DNA of 64,000 nt from Syngnathus acus (GCF_901709675.1 NC_051089.1:11275976-11339975); one strand, 5' to 3'. Shown: positions 48,716 through 61,535, numbered from the stretch's first letter. Program-made: numbers and translations. Notes: generated by a model not told the origin, from the sequence alone.

Positions 48716-48841
48716 CAAATAGCTTTTTTGGGGGATTACCGAAGCCACATGTGCATGCTGGCTTGCATCATGTTTTCGTCTTCCTTGTGAGCACTTTCAA
48801 ACCTCGGTGGTGCCGTCTTAACCCTTGCGGCTAGGCGTCCA

Positions 48842-49148
48842 TTAGTTGGCGCTGACCGGCTCTTGTGCGTCATTTTCACTACTATAGTCTGATTTGGGCT
48901 CATCCTCGAAGTCTTCATACATGTCCATGTCGTCCTCGCCGTTGACTGTCTCGCTGTTGTTGGCTACGTTGTTGGCCTCCAGCTTCATGTTGAAGGTGCT
49001 CTGAATGACGGGGATGGTTGGCTCAGGACTTGCTGATGCGCTTGAGCACTCTGATGTCATTTGGGGTGAGGGCGTCGTCGTTGCCATGGCGATGGCCCCG
49101 GGGTAGACCATACTGGCGCTTGTAGTGATGGGAATCTGTGGTGGTTGC
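48842..49148 (-). CDS. sox6: sox6 last coding exon (C-terminus)
   Basis: This exon finishes the SOX6 transcription factor. It opens after an ACATTCAG acceptor, completes a split glycine codon, and encodes [11 protein letters not shown], then [19 protein letters not shown], a serine-rich stretch, PVIQSTF and the acidic tail with [17 protein letters not shown], ending VSAN and TAA. The [10 protein letters not shown] block and the KSDYSSEN...VSAN tail are SOX6 features; SOX5 has a different ending (QAN), and SOX13 diverges. At 307 bp including the stop, the length suits the family. The acidic C-terminus has no known fold. The reading frame, splice phase and match to the preceding exon all agree. 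Confidence 0.95.
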
Positions 49149-50293
49149 CTGAATGTTGAAGAGGGACATTATATTTTGATTTGTTTGGATTCAATGTAGC
49201 TCTGTGTAAAAGCTCTGGGCAACTGAATTCTTTCCAGGTTCAATTTTCGTTGCTTGGATTGTTAGAAACCTAAAGCCAACAGCTCTCTTTTGGTCTGGGT
49301 CACTATACTATAAAGTGCCTAATGCAGTCAACATGAATATGTAGCAATGTCTAATGTCTTTGCGTACAAACACATTGTCTGCTTGTCACTCATCTTTAAT
49401 AGTAAATTACAACTTTATTTTGGGGAAATTGAGAAGTCTCAAAGGCACCCCATGGCCATATTGACTCTTCTCCGATTGCACCAGATGACTGACGGCCAGG
49501 TTGCTTAAGAGCGTGACTGACATGGGAACACCTGGAGAAGAGCGTCGGTGGACACCACACAAACAGTACACTCAAGTGCTACCTGCCTGCTGTCTTCTGT
49601 AAGTCTATACTTAAAGTTTCAATCTTGTATTAAGCGCTGTACTTTGCTCCCCAATTGCAGGGTGCTATTGTTGAAAATGATTAAACCACTGATATTGATT
49701 TAAACACACATGCGATAAGGTTAAGTCAACAAGTACTTGTGGGAAATAATGTTACATCATGAATGGCACTTATGTTATATGAGTTATTCCAGAAATGGAA
49801 GACATTTCCACCATGAAAAAACACTTTTTCTTTCATCAGGTATATTTTAACAACAGGATTTGTGCTCTGAAGTTGTGTTTCTCAACATACACGGAAGCCA
49901 CTTGCTAAAACCTTTTTTTGCCATACAGCAAGAGAAAAAAACTTTACATGACTAGACAAAATTTGTATCAAGCTCATTTCTTTATGGCTTAGCTCGAAAA
50001 AATTGAAGTAATACTTGACTCATTATTCAAACCAAATATAAATCCATTTACTTGTGAAGGCTTTGTGTTTTTTTTAGGTGCCTGACTATCTATTATAGGG
50101 TTCGGTAAGTTGGTAAAATAAATACTGTAGTGGTATTTTACCTGGTTTTCTCAAAAACATGGCCCAAAACATAATAAAGAAAAAAAAAATTATTTCAAAA
50201 ACGTTTCAACAACAAATTGCGCTCCAACTCGCGAAAGACCCATATAGCAATATATACTGTTCTGAATATACTGTATGATTGTGTGAGCCTTAC
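49149..50293 (-). other. sox6: sox6 intron between HMG-box 3' exon and last exon
   Basis: The intron is 1145 bp with a GTAAGG donor and a TTCAG acceptor, interrupting a glycine codon after its second base. It is AT-rich, and no repeat or conserved block was recognised inside it. Confidence 0.85.
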
Positions 50294-50510
50294 CCCACCG
50301 TGAAGAACTGCCTCATCTCTTGTCGCCGTGAGCGCATCATCTGCTTGTATTCTCCGATGCGCAGCTTCTTGCCGTCAATTATGCAAGTCCTCTTAGGCCG
50401 GGGCTTATACTTGTAGTTGGGGTACTTCTCTAAGTGGAGCTTACTCAGGCGGGCCTGCTCTTCATAGTACGGCTGCTTGTCCTGGTTGGACATGGACTTC
50501 CACCGGGATC
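50294..50510 (-). CDS. sox6: sox6 exon encoding the second half of the HMG box
   Basis: The exon starts within a glycine codon split by the HMG-box intron and continues [20 protein letters not shown], the third helix and minor wing of the SOX HMG domain, then [16 protein letters not shown]. The basic KPRPKR run is the C-terminal nuclear localisation signal of SOX HMG boxes. It goes on through [18 protein letters not shown] and [14 protein letters not shown], the SoxD-specific extension. KSMSNQ and QFFTVG favour SOX6 over SOX5. The exon is 217 bp with acceptor TATGCAG and donor GTAAGG; phases match both neighbours. HMG proteins bind the minor groove at AACAAT-type sites and bend DNA. Confidence 0.97.
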
Positions 50511-51900
50511 CTGCATAGGAAAAAAGGATGTGATTGATGCAACAAAAATTATTTTAAGTTTAAAATTATTAATCATAAAATAATAATGTATTCTGCCTGT
50601 CTTGATTCACGTTGATTTTCAAATACGTATGTTTAGTTTGTCTGCTCAGTAAATGTTTATCTTGTTTGCCCACCGCCTAAAGTGTGCTTGAGGTTTTAGC
50701 CGCTGTTGTGATTGAATTTGACATCCTCAGTATAAAGTAAGCCGATTCCCATTCAAAGTACTAAGTCCCGTAAATATGAGTCCAGCTTCATCGGCTGTCG
50801 TCAAGTCACTGAAGTACTTTGGTGTTTAGTTTTACATTACACTGAGGCTCATCTGCAAAAGGACTCACCTTTGCATTCCAATTTGTCTTATGCCAGCCAC
50901 GCAATGACTCAAGTGGAAAATTACATTTGGTGGCTCTTTGCAGCACACCAAGCAATTGAGCACCATGCATCTACTGGCAAGCTACAATGGATTAATTAAG
51001 GCCCTGTATTGGGTTTTGAGACTCCATGTACACTGCAATGTACTGTATTTTTTTTGTTTTTTTATTGAACTACCAAAACTTGGCCCGATTATCATTGAAT
51101 TTGCGGAATGCCATGAAGACAGTAAATGAGTGAGATAATGGATTGCAATGATCAAGTGCCTCATTCACTGAGTGAACCTGAGCGTTTCACGTTTTATTAT
51201 TTAAATGAACATGCATTTTTCATCAGCTGTTACATCTGCAACGTGTTGCTGTTCACTGGCGATTAGGCAGGAAACCAGCGGCCACCGGTCAGCCACTCAG
51301 TAAAAATTGTTGCCAAACCCTGCTCACTCAAAAGTTGAATCTGAGTGTTTTGGTTTTAACATCTTAACATTAGCTTTTTGTTTAATTTTGGTTACAATTA
51401 AAAATGTTCTTCTAAAACCTTTTTGCTACACACAGTTTGACCCCTCTTTACGTCATGGCAATATGTTCCTAAATTTCAGGTTGACCATTGGAATGTATTG
51501 TTTCACCTCTGAAGTTACAGCGTACTGTATTCCAACCGCCTTTATTTGCAGGTTGAAAGCGCAAAAAGTGTTTTCCATTCCACACTGTCTGAGTGGTTTT
51601 AACACTTGAGTGAGACAAGAGACATTCTCTGGACTCAGACAGTAAGGAACAACAAGCCAGTGTACAGAGGATACTTGAGCTGCTTCCAAGATAGCACTTT
51701 TCAAAACTATGATGCATGGACTACACGACTAAAGGGGCAAAACACATAAAAAGTCTTTGTCATTTGTTTTAAAAAAAACACTTATGCTACTCAATTTGAA
51801 ATGCAGTGGAAGGTGTTTGGACTTATTTCTCGTAACATAACAACAGCATGGCTTCCTTGGTATGTTGTGGTCTTGGGTGCAGTAACTTGTGAGGACCTAC
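50511..51900 (-). other. sox6: sox6 intron splitting the HMG box
   Basis: This 1390-bp intron has donor GTAGGT and acceptor TATGCAG, and interrupts the glycine codon after NISKIL. An intron at this point of the HMG box is characteristic of SoxD genes. No repeats of note were seen; short open frames inside it are accidental. Confidence 0.9.
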
Positions 51901-52074
51901 CCAAAATCTTGCTTATATTGGAGTTATGCATGTCCGGAAAAGCCTGGAGGATCTTGCGCCGCTCATCTTTGGCCCACACCATAAACGCATTCATCGGCCT
52001 CTTAATGTGCGGCTCGTTGCTGTTCCTCCCTCTGGACTCCCTGAAGACTCTTGCTTCCGCTGACCCAGTACCTC
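51901..52074 (-). CDS. sox6: sox6 exon encoding the first half of the HMG box
   Basis: After a CCAACAG acceptor the exon encodes [20 protein letters not shown], then [20 protein letters not shown] and [26 protein letters not shown] is the SOX HMG signature that inserts into the DNA minor groove; the two-helix segment up to ISKIL is as in mammalian SOX5/SOX6. The exon is 174 bp. The linker before the box ([13 protein letters not shown]) is closer to a generic SoxD text, so this exon alone cannot separate SOX5 from SOX6; the other exons do. All basic N-terminal residues of the box needed for DNA contact are present. Confidence 0.97.
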
Positions 52075-54479
52075 CTGTTGGCCAAAGACAATATAGTATT
52101 AACGGTGCCATTGACTTGATGGGAACGTAGAGTGGTCAGAACAGAAGCAAGAGCGAGTGAGGCGAGACATTGATTTGGTGACGAGCCGTCTTCAAACTCG
52201 CCTTCAGTTACTGTGATTAACTTACCCACCGTGAACACTGACTGTATTCAGCAACTCAACCCAAGGCCCACATATTTTTTATAAACACCTCCCAATAGAG
52301 AGGCCTTCTTTTGCCTTGCAGAGGGCCTTCTGTGTTTTCAGACTTTGAGATTGGACAGACTTTCAGACGCTATTACAGTAAAAAAAAAAAAAAGTTTGCG
52401 AAAAGAAGCCTAAGCCAAATAAATAATATGAAACAACCCTTTTTGGAATTGTTACTAGTATATACTGATGACAAAATATTTTGTAATTTACACAGATATG
52501 ACTGTATTTTTATTATTATTATTATTATGTCCTACTGTCATTATGGTGGGTGTTTTATTTTAAGCAAACTCCTCCTTTAAATGCTGGCAATACATGATTT
52601 ACTATATTCTGGAAAGTTTGTGTTGAAATACAAAGTAACCAGAATCACAAACTGGCAGCTGGACATGACTTATTCTAATAATTGCAGGTGATATTTGCAT
52701 GTTTTGTGCGCCGGCGCTCACACGTCTCTCATCAGTTGCTTACATTTCAGCTTGGCATCCATAAAATGTGCATGCGCGCCAAAACAAATACGCAACAGAG
52801 GGCTAGAGGCAGCTTGGGAAAAGGAGAGCAAAGAAGAAAAGTTGAGACTTTTGGAAAAGAAAGTGTTCTTCACACATGGGTGATGAGATGATTACTTTCT
52901 CAATCAGGGCATTCACTCTCAGCAGAGCAGAGTTTCTTTCCGTATTAAACTGTACATCAAACTGATAATGATTTCTGTTTGCATGCACATTTGCTTCCTT
53001 TTATAAGTAAGATGTGAAAGAATTAAATAAAAGCACGATGAATATTTCAACAAACAAAAACATGTTGATAAACAAGGCTGGAAAAAATAAGACAAAAAAA
53101 GCCTTCCATATGCTACGATGCATCTTTAATGATCTCAAGTCTGCAAAAGAAAGCTTGGGATGACTCATGCATATTTCATCATCCACATGTGAAGCCTTCT
53201 CATTAGACCATTGCACCAGCAGCCTGGCACACATTACCTGGCCTTTGATTTCTATTATGATTTCAAATGATAAACAAAATCACATTCTTAATGAGTAATG
53301 GGGGCTGCGCAGAGACATACTTCACTCTGCCACTTCATTGATTACTCAAGACGGCACGCTGTGCGAGTTCAACTCTGACCACCTTGTTGGTCGGTCTTAA
53401 ATGTGACAAGAGTTTATGTGAGAATGTTCCTGTTGTTTTTGTGGCCTGCTTCCGTTTCCACCATGCTTACACTTTAACAGTCAAGCGCAACATATCTCCG
53501 AAGGCTTCAGGCAGAAAAAACAAAACGCTCCTATTGTTACACACCAGCTTACACTTAAGTGTAGTCATAATCCGGTTGCTAGAAGTAGTACATGCCACTG
53601 AAAGATACACAGTCCAAAATGTGATCTTTTTAATTTGAGCAAGGTGTCCTTATTATTTATTTTAATTTCTTTTTTAATTATTTATTTTATTAAAATTTTA
53701 TTACATTTATTACAATAATTTAGACTATTTCTAACACTGGAAAAATAGCCTTTGTTGCTTGTCTTGCCTGGGTAGATTTTAAAATCTAATATTTTAAATT
53801 CTTTATAAAATTGTTTTTTATTTTTAATCTTCATCTCAATGATTCTTCTGTTTATATTATTTAAAAAAAATACACTCATTTTGCTGAGATCATTGAGATC
53901 CTACACAGGTCATGGGAAGGTCAAACGTATATTTATAATTTGTATATTTGTTGATATTTTAAATACGACTTCTCAGCACTGGCCTGCAACCTAAATATTT
54001 TAAGGGTGTTATTTTATTCTTTTAATAATACATTTTCATTCTGAATCATTGTATTGTGCGTAGTGTCAATATGATACTACGCTTTGTAGCTATATTGTAT
54101 TTTATCTATTTGATAATTTCATGACAAAAACGTACTTCAAATGAGGAGTTTCAGTACAACAAAAGTTGCCTGAGGGATGGGCCAGTAAACGTTTTGAGTA
54201 ATTTAATAAGTGTAGTATCAGAGTTTGAATAAATACAAAAATGAGAAAGTTAAAACAATCAAACAGAAGTGATCCAGTGTTCATTTACCGTATTAGTTCA
54301 CTATTAATTGGACTGGATATTTTCAGACCTAGAGGTATTTTGTTTTACATTTTTTATTTTTCGGTGCTGATGCTTCTTGGTGTATTGTATCGGTGCACTC
54401 AGAGACACACTCTTACACGCACTGCGGCACATACAAAAATAGCAAAGCACCAAATCTAAGTGTTATGTTTCATCCGCCT

Positions 54480-54800
54480 TGGGCCTCCCGAACGCTCTTG
54501 GCGGAAATGATACACTAGTGCCTCTGTCACCCGAGCCCACAGTTGGTTAATTTCATTTAGCATGCACTCACTGTACAGGATGAATTGATTTCACTTTGTT
54601 TGCTTTTGACAAGCATGTTTATTGTGCAATGAAATGTGGAGTGGCGGAGGGCTGACAGTATCCATCAACGTGGGGCAATCTGCTGACTGCCGGGGCCAGA
54701 TGAAGGTATTCATTAGCTCAGGAGCGCAGCGCTCACTCAGACAAGACAGCCAGTGTCTGCACCCAGGGAGGGCTCGCCGTAATTTACGATGCCTCCCGGC
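54480..54800. promoter_or_regulatory. Possible intronic regulatory element
   Basis: This is a non-repetitive block, more GC-balanced than its surroundings, with TTGTGCAATGAAATG-type text around 54620-54634 and several homeodomain-like cores (TTAATTTCATTTAG near 54546-54559). Intronic enhancers are typical of SOX genes. Motif and composition evidence only. Confidence 0.2.
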
Positions 54801-55084
54801 CCATTACTCTATCACTGACACTGATTCAGCAATTTATATACTGGTGTGCATGCATATGGGCAGAGGTGAGCCGCTTATGGGGAGGGACAAAACAACTGCC
54901 TTCCATCAGCTTGTGCCACGTCTGTAGTTAACCGGCAAACCAGCCACGTGACTTGCTCCACTGGAGGGAAGCCAGGTTGAGTGTTTTGCTTCATCTTTTT
55001 TCCCTCAGCCTTTCACACAGATACTCGTCACTGTTATGCAAATGCAATGGGGTTTCACATTCAAATAAAGTCAAACTGTGTCAC

Positions 55085-55265
55085 GGATTGTTTAGGGGGC
55101 ACTCGCCTGACTTGTGTGCGGGCAGCGTGGGATCGATTCCCGCTCAGTGACGGTGTGCATGTGGGTGTGGCTGGTTGTTCGTCTTTACATGTGCTGCCGA
55201 CCAGTTCAGGGTGTAGTTTGGCTTTTGGCCGATGTCATCTGGGACAGGCTCCAGCACCCTTGATT
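55085..55265 (+). mobile_element. tRNA-derived SINE, degraded copy in sox6 intron
   Basis: A B-box-like GGATCGATTCC (55130-55140) is followed by text related to the common fish SINE body: GTGGGTGTGGCTGGTTGTTC, CCGACCAGTTCAGGGTG and GGGACAGGCTCCAGCACCC. The copy is shorter and more diverged than 431-785. It lies antisense to sox6. Confidence 0.65.
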
Positions 55266-56459
55266 TAATTATCAATTGATTGAATCATGCTGTTTTCAAA
55301 ATTACACTCTATTCACAATATACCGTCGGTATAAGAAGTCGATGCACCCATGCTCAAATGACGTTTTTGTGAAAAAAGTGAGACCGAGATCAATCATTTA
55401 AAAACTTTCTCCACTATTAATGTGACTCATAAAATTTCAAACAAAAGTAGCAACTGTATATAATGTCTAAAAATGAAATAATAAAAATAAAAATGTGAAA
55501 TAATGAGGTTGGAGAAATGTGTACACCTGCCTTTAATTGGGATCTTTTACAAACTATAATATTTTTTAGGGAACCTTCTTGCCTATAAATTCGACAAGAA
55601 TATGACTTACAACAACAGCAGCAGTTGACAGAAGAGCCAATCAAACATGAGAGTGCGCATTGCATTGTCAGATAATATATGACTGTTTGAGACACAACCT
55701 GCACATTAGCGTCCTGTCTCATTAAATCCCTTCAATCCCCAACAAGCAATTTGCTGCAATATCGTTTCGATCTTTCCACTTGAAGGTCACGACACAGCTC
55801 TGACGTTTTGCCGATTAGCGTTAAAGCACCGTTTGTCTTGGAGTGGCGCTACATTTGGGAATCAGTTAGGTGGACGTGTGATTGTGTAAATAAATACAAA
55901 TGTTTAACAGCAACAGAGGTTGGCTGATACTTTGGTGGTGTTGTGGGGGAGGATAACAAAGAGGGAGTGCCGCCTAATAGAATTTATTGTGATTCATGAG
56001 GCCCGTGGCTCACGTGTGACAGAGGGATATTACAGTCCCTTTTTAATTTGTCTCTCCTGTAAACCTTGCAGATGAACAGGATGAATTACAGTGAGAGAAA
56101 ATGGCTCCATGTTTACGAGGGGGTGGAGGAGGGGCATAAAAATGTTGAGAGGCGAAAAGTGAAAGAAATAGAGCCCGTGGTCTGCAGGCTCAGACTTGAC
56201 CACGCACGCACCCAGCCAGAGGGTAGCATTGCTCCGGTCGTCCCCACCTTTTTGCACGTCTGCTCCTCGGGCTGCCTTTGGGCTCACACGATCCGTGTGT
56301 GGAAAAAGGTAGCGCCTGCTCTTTTATTTGCTGTACATGGACAAGTCATATGCCAACTTCAAAAATTCTCATGGCGTGGAAAGATGCAGCAGTTGACAGC
56401 ACGTTAACATGTTGAGGCAACGTTTGGTGTTGTAGCTCGACTAACATAATACATGTACG

Positions 56460-56715
56460 CAGGCCTGGCTAATAGAATTGGCTTGGAAGAATGAAGGCGC
56501 AATCGGCCAAATCTGTTGGGATCGCTGGTAACACCTCTGACTGCAGGCGTTTAGCGGCGACAATGAAGCCTCTCCCTCGGAGCGGGATCATGTTGGATTA
56601 ATGTGTATGGGCAAACAGGACATGACATTCGGGGTGCGGGCTGCTGGAGCCAGATCTCAAAGCATGCTAATTAAAGTGACACAAATTACGAGAGAGCTAA
56701 ACCCCATTTAACATG
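56460..56715. promoter_or_regulatory. Possible intronic regulatory element
   Basis: A unique block with GCGACAATGAAG (SOX-like ACAATG) and GCTAATTAAAGTGACAC (TAATTA core) near 56668-56684, bordered by the GT microsatellite. Conservation not tested. Confidence 0.25.
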
Positions 56716-56748
56716 TCAATCCCTGCTTTTTTTCTTCTTCATTAAAAA

Positions 56749-56754
56749 TGTGTG

Positions 56755-56839
<85 letters not shown>

Positions 56840-56846
56840 GTGTGTG
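56749..56846. repeat. GT dinucleotide microsatellite, 98 bp
   Basis: About 49 GT units with two GC interruptions near each end. Alternating purine-pyrimidine DNA of this length can adopt Z-DNA and is highly length-variable. Frames reading CVCVCV across it are artefacts. Confidence 0.98.
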
Positions 56847-59800
56847 CAACCTCACTGAGACGTGCAAACACATAACCAACATGCGTCAACATGTCGCTGG
56901 TGCTTTTGTTCTGTCTATTGTGTTCAAGTCTTATCTTTCACAACATCTAGCTTTGCACTAAAACATGCTGACTGACACGGACACAATTATTCAGTTATTG
57001 ACATTTGACGAAATGAATTGATTAACAACAGTGTTGGTTTGATTTCAGGTGACTTGATTTTTCTTCTTTTTTACGAGCAGTTGCTAGGTCAAACCTTTTG
57101 CTGTGTGTTGCAATAATGTGGTTTTGCTTTTGTGTGTGTAAGACTTTTGGCTTGATTACACTTCATTAAAAAAAAAGTTTTTTAGAATTGCATTTTACAA
57201 TACATTTTTTATTTATTTTTTTAAACAAACTGTGATGTTTGGGTGCAAGTATGTATTAATGGTCTTTTAATTCATTGTAATGAGAGAAATGACAAATAAC
57301 TAAAATAAGTTCGAAGGTCACTGAATGATTTAAGGTCATGAGGATTATTTGTTAAGTTTTGAGTAGTTTTGTTTTTGGGGTGAATTATTAGTATACATGT
57401 CAATTTAGCAATATTAGCTCTTTTAAAATCAGCAAAAATAGGAAAAGAAAATTTTAGATTAATAGGATCATTAACCATGACAGTTATATTCTGCCAAATA
57501 TTAGGATTGGCATCTGCCTAAAAAAGCCAATTTCGGTCAGGCCCTAATTTATTTATGCAGGTATGTTATGCCTCAATTGCTTTCAGGCACAATCAATCAT
57601 CAATCAATTTCAACCATTAGCTTCTATGGACCAACTGGATTCTTTCTGCTGTGATAAATGATTAGTATGCCCATGCCTAAGCCTTCCCGTGCAATAAAAA
57701 CCCGAGCTCAAATCCCACGGCCCCACCAAGTCAAAGAAAAACAACAACGAATGCTCTTCAAACAATTACATTTGGAAACGCTCCAAGCTTCCGCTGTACT
57801 GATAGACAACACTAATCATCTGCAACAATCATGCAATCTTGTCTTTTTTTCTTCCTAGTCCACAAGGACACTAGACTTTTACGTTCATTCGGTTTATAGC
57901 TTTGAACAAAATCATGGTTCTCTACGCCGCTTCAGCGATGGCACACGCACACAAATTCAGCAAGTCATCAAAAGGTCTGAGTGCTAATGTTTTTATCAGA
58001 GCAAATAAAAGTGGTGAGATCACGCGTATGGCTCGTGGCTTTGTGAAATGGAGGAAATCCTATCCCTTTTCCATAGCTCGGCCGCTACTTTCCAGTCTGT
58101 GCTGCTGCTTCGCGCTTTGCAAATATTAGCTTAAGCAACTTAAAGCCTTCTGTGAGCCGTTGTGATGACAGAGTCGCGCTGGCACACAGAGCCCGCTCAG
58201 TGCGGCCGCTCGCTTCTGGAGGGAGACCTGCATCACACTAAGGGGCTTTCACACCATTTGCAATGACTGGGAGGTAGACCGGGTAATTTTCCTCCTCGTG
58301 AAAGTCTACCACTGAGGAACAAGTGTGCTCTCGATAAATCCACTCTTCTGTACATGTCCTGTAGAAACAACGGCTAAAAACTGTCACCCTTCATTCGCCT
58401 CACATCTGGATGACTTTTGACCAGAAAATAACTTAATCATAGCTTTGTCAATAATTAAAGAGCACACGCAACTGCATTTAGCTAGATGCTTGTGGATATC
58501 AAGAATATCATGCCAGGGAACGACCGGTTCTTCGGCGAGCAAGATTTTTACAAGGGTTTTAGGAGTAAAAATGTTGTTGTGAGTAGAGTTAACACTTTGT
58601 GGTTCACATCATAAAATCCTGATCCCCATCAATCAACAATGTGTGTTTTGCTCTAACGTAGTCACAATGTTGATGGTGTATTTTGAGTCATGTCCACCAG
58701 GCTGGCTCCCAGCCTTCTCCCTCTGGGAACAGGCCCTCTCCTCTCCTTTGACCCTGGCCTGCTCCTATAATCCATAGCCCAGTGGGAACGCTGATGGGAG
58801 GCGTCTGGCATGAGCCTTTCCCTTGGCCCGTAAAGGAATTAAAAGGGCACAACTGCCCTGGTGTGTGCTCCTTTTCAGCCCTGCCTGACTCCAGCATTGC
58901 TCCAGAGGGAAGACTCCCACTGTGACAATAAGCACTAAGAACATATCTGTGGAAGATGACTTTCCTCTGAGTCTCGCATGAGAAAGATAAATAAATTTAG
59001 GAATGCTACCATCATTCAAATAATTTGAATAATTCAATTGCGAAAAAAAGCCCAAACAAAATCTCTATCTCAAAGCTTTATTATTTTTCTGGATAATGTT
59101 ACTCCAGACTCGCGTAGAAATATAAAATGAGGCAAAGGTGTGCATGCAAAAAAAGATTCCAAGGTTGGCATCATTTTACACTTAAAATACATGAAGTGTA
59201 ATGAGTTTACTGGAAAACAGAATTGGCTCACACAACAGTGCGTCAATGATTGCCCACACAAAATAATGATGACCGAGTTTAGATCATTTAATACAGCCTA
59301 TGCCTGCAACACTAACACCAACAGCTTGAGAATCAATTCTAAACTGATTCGTTAGACCCAGTTGTACTAAATTTCATTTTCATGAAGTAGGACACTTGCC
59401 TTGGTGGAGCAGCAGTTAGTAATTAGGTATTGAGAGTGTGTGATGCCATGGCAAGATGTTGGGTTACAATGTCCCGAGAAATATTTATCCTCCTTCACTA
59501 AGACACTCCGAGGTATCAAAGATGAGTCACAACCATTTTCTTCTTTGCTCGAGCTCTCAAGTGCCATGGAAACAGCCACAAATATTTATGCCGAACAAAC
59601 ATTGGTGCTGTGTGCGTACTGCTCACGCCAGTGAAGAAGTCAGGGCCACAAAGAGAGGTGACGCTTTGTCACTATGGTGCAAGCAAAATTTACTCTCCTG
59701 TGCCCGAGACCTCAAAACAAGCGCAACAGCAGCAGAACTCCAAGCTTGGAGAAAAGCCAGCTTTGTCCTAAGGTGCCCTTGTCCTCCAACTCACCTACCT

Positions 59801-60175
59801 GTGAAAAGCTGCACTCCTTTGGAGTAGCATTCATCCCAGCCCCCACATGTCTACCATACGCTCCTTTCGACACCAATCCAGCATCAGTCACATGGCCAAG
59901 TGGTGGCGCACTAAGGATATGGTCATACTTGACACGTTTGACTGGGTTTTATCAAGTCTGAGCACTAGCATATTGTCATTGTTAAACCTTGTATGTCCAA
60001 TGCTTTTTTTCAAAAATGTATATGATTGGTCTGACAATAATTGCTTGGAGAAAACCAATTGAGTAAACTGAGCTTTGTCACGGAACAAAGTAAACTCGTA
60101 AATCACAGTTGCACTGTATTTGGATAGAAGCACGCACATGTGCAAGATATGCGTAAAATATAAATTTGTCCTTAC

Positions 60176-60281
60176 CATCAAGATCCTCAGGCCTGGTAAG
60201 GTCAATAACTCTGTGGCCAATCTTCCCGTCCTCACCCAGCTTGCCGAGGTGGTGCCCGATTCCGTCAAAATGTGTCCTTTC
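60176..60281 (-). CDS. sox6: sox6 exon preceding the HMG-box exons
   Basis: It is the most 5' coding exon visible. It follows a CTATTTGCAG acceptor and reads [20 protein letters not shown] then [15 protein letters not shown], ending with the first base of a glycine codon at a GTAAG donor. The [13 protein letters not shown] block is the conserved SoxD segment between the glutamine-rich coiled-coil region and the HMG box. The exon is 106 bp and its phase (start 0, end 1) fits the next exon exactly. The N-terminal coiled coil used for dimerisation is encoded upstream, beyond 64000. Confidence 0.93.
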
Positions 60282-60419
60282 CTGCAAATAGAATATATTT
60301 AGGAACCACTCAACATACGACAGAAGGTAGCTTGTGGTGTGTCATCAGTATGTAGGAGGGCAGGGGGACAGTAGGGACCAGAGCTTGTTGGAAATAGATT
60401 TATTGTTGGAAATAGATCT

Positions 60420-60730
60420 ATTGTGATCCTGAGCACACAACGGGCTCATGGCTCTCTTTGCGGTGCTGAGATTTTCTTCTGCCATCGTCTTCTTACGAGC
60501 TATCTCCTGGTTGACAGCGCCCAGAGCCCCATCATTTATTCAGCATTTTTCCGTTTGCCATGTCGCCTCTTGAGCTCCGATTAAACTTGGCACGGTGTTG
60601 TACTTGACGCACAATGAAACCCTGTCATTCAGCGCGCCGTGACAATATTAAATGTCATGTCCATGTGCATTTACAGAATAAAATAACAGCCTTTGAATAG
60701 TTGATGCACATTACACTTAATGTATTATGC
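60420..60730. promoter_or_regulatory. Possible regulatory element just upstream of a sox6 exon
   Basis: A unique, GC-balanced block with CATTTATTCAGCATTTTTCC, CGACAATATTAAATGTCATG-like text and a SOX-like ACAAT, lying about 140 bp from the exon at 60176. Composition and position only. Confidence 0.25.
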
Positions 60731-61535
60731 AAGGGGGAGAGTGCCGACTGCCGCCGGCTCCATTGTTGAATGACCTACTTCCTCAGTGAATAGACAGGGT
60801 TTTAGCAAGAGACTGTCTCGCTCTCCAAAGACTCAACTCGAAGATGGACACTTTGACTCTGCGTGATACAAAGAATTCCCCCTTCTTCCCTTCCATCCAT
60901 CTTAAGCTCGGATCACACCAAGATGTCAGCATGTCGCCACCAGTCCAAATAACAGTCTTGTTTTATTTTCTCTGCCAACGACGTGGTGTCACGGTGACCT
61001 CTGCCATTTGTTTAAAGCGATACTCAGGTAGAGTCCCATCACAATGTTAACAGTTCCCCTGCTGCATGCACACAAAACACTCACATGAATCTTTAAGCCC
61101 CTTCTTTGTAACATCTGTTTGCTTGTACAGTTGTGCATGTATCGTGGCCGTGAAGCTACAGATTTGCAGATAGTGAAAAATGCTTCAAAAAAGAAACCTC
61201 AAACTTTATACTGCCACTCCCAGTTGAAATTAATTTCCAGGGTAAACATAAAACAAAGACAACTGTGGAGTTTAAGCAACAATATTTGAACACAAAAGGT
61301 GGTAATTAGAACATTTGTAATAAAATAACTAACGCTTATAATGATATGCATTACAGGCAAAACATTTGACTGTTTTACAATACATTGTCTGATTGCATTT
61401 ATTAAACTGAGAGAAAACTGCCAAAAATCAGACTCCTTTTATGTTGAGTTTGGGGGTTGGTGAATGTTTGAATATCGTTATCTTGTGTCAAAAATTTGAA
61501 ATTTAAAAGCTAATATCAGCCCATTTAATTAAGGG

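Larger units (their letters stand above)
47104..48841 (-). other. sox6: Proximal sox6 3' UTR
   Basis: The UTR begins directly after the TAA stop. Its first 1.1 kb contains four miR-499/miR-208-type seed matches (48709-48715, 48002-48008, 47934-47941 and 47879-47886), and its distal part carries the hAT remnant. A CA/CG run at about 48671-48698 is also included. SOX6 mRNAs of other vertebrates have long 3' UTRs under muscle microRNA control. The true 3' end is unknown; this interval runs to the first canonical polyadenylation signal. Confidence 0.6.
52075..60175 (-). other. sox6: sox6 large intron upstream of the HMG-box exons
   Basis: This is an 8.1-kb intron with a GTAAG donor and CCAACAG acceptor, interrupting a glycine codon after its first base. 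It carries a TTA/ATT microsatellite near 52510-52530, an AT-rich stretch (53650-54100), a SINE (55085-55265), a GT microsatellite (56749-56846) and candidate regulatory blocks (54480-54800, 56460-56715). The frame at 58765-59055 and others inside show no domain and are taken as accidental. Confidence 0.8.

Noticed and set aside
56752-56961. Frame with CVCVCV repeat
   Set aside because: It is the translation of the GT microsatellite.
58765-59055. 96-codon minus-strand frame inside the sox6 intron as an extra exon
   Set aside because: No SoxD text, and the exons at 60176 and 51901 already join in phase without it.
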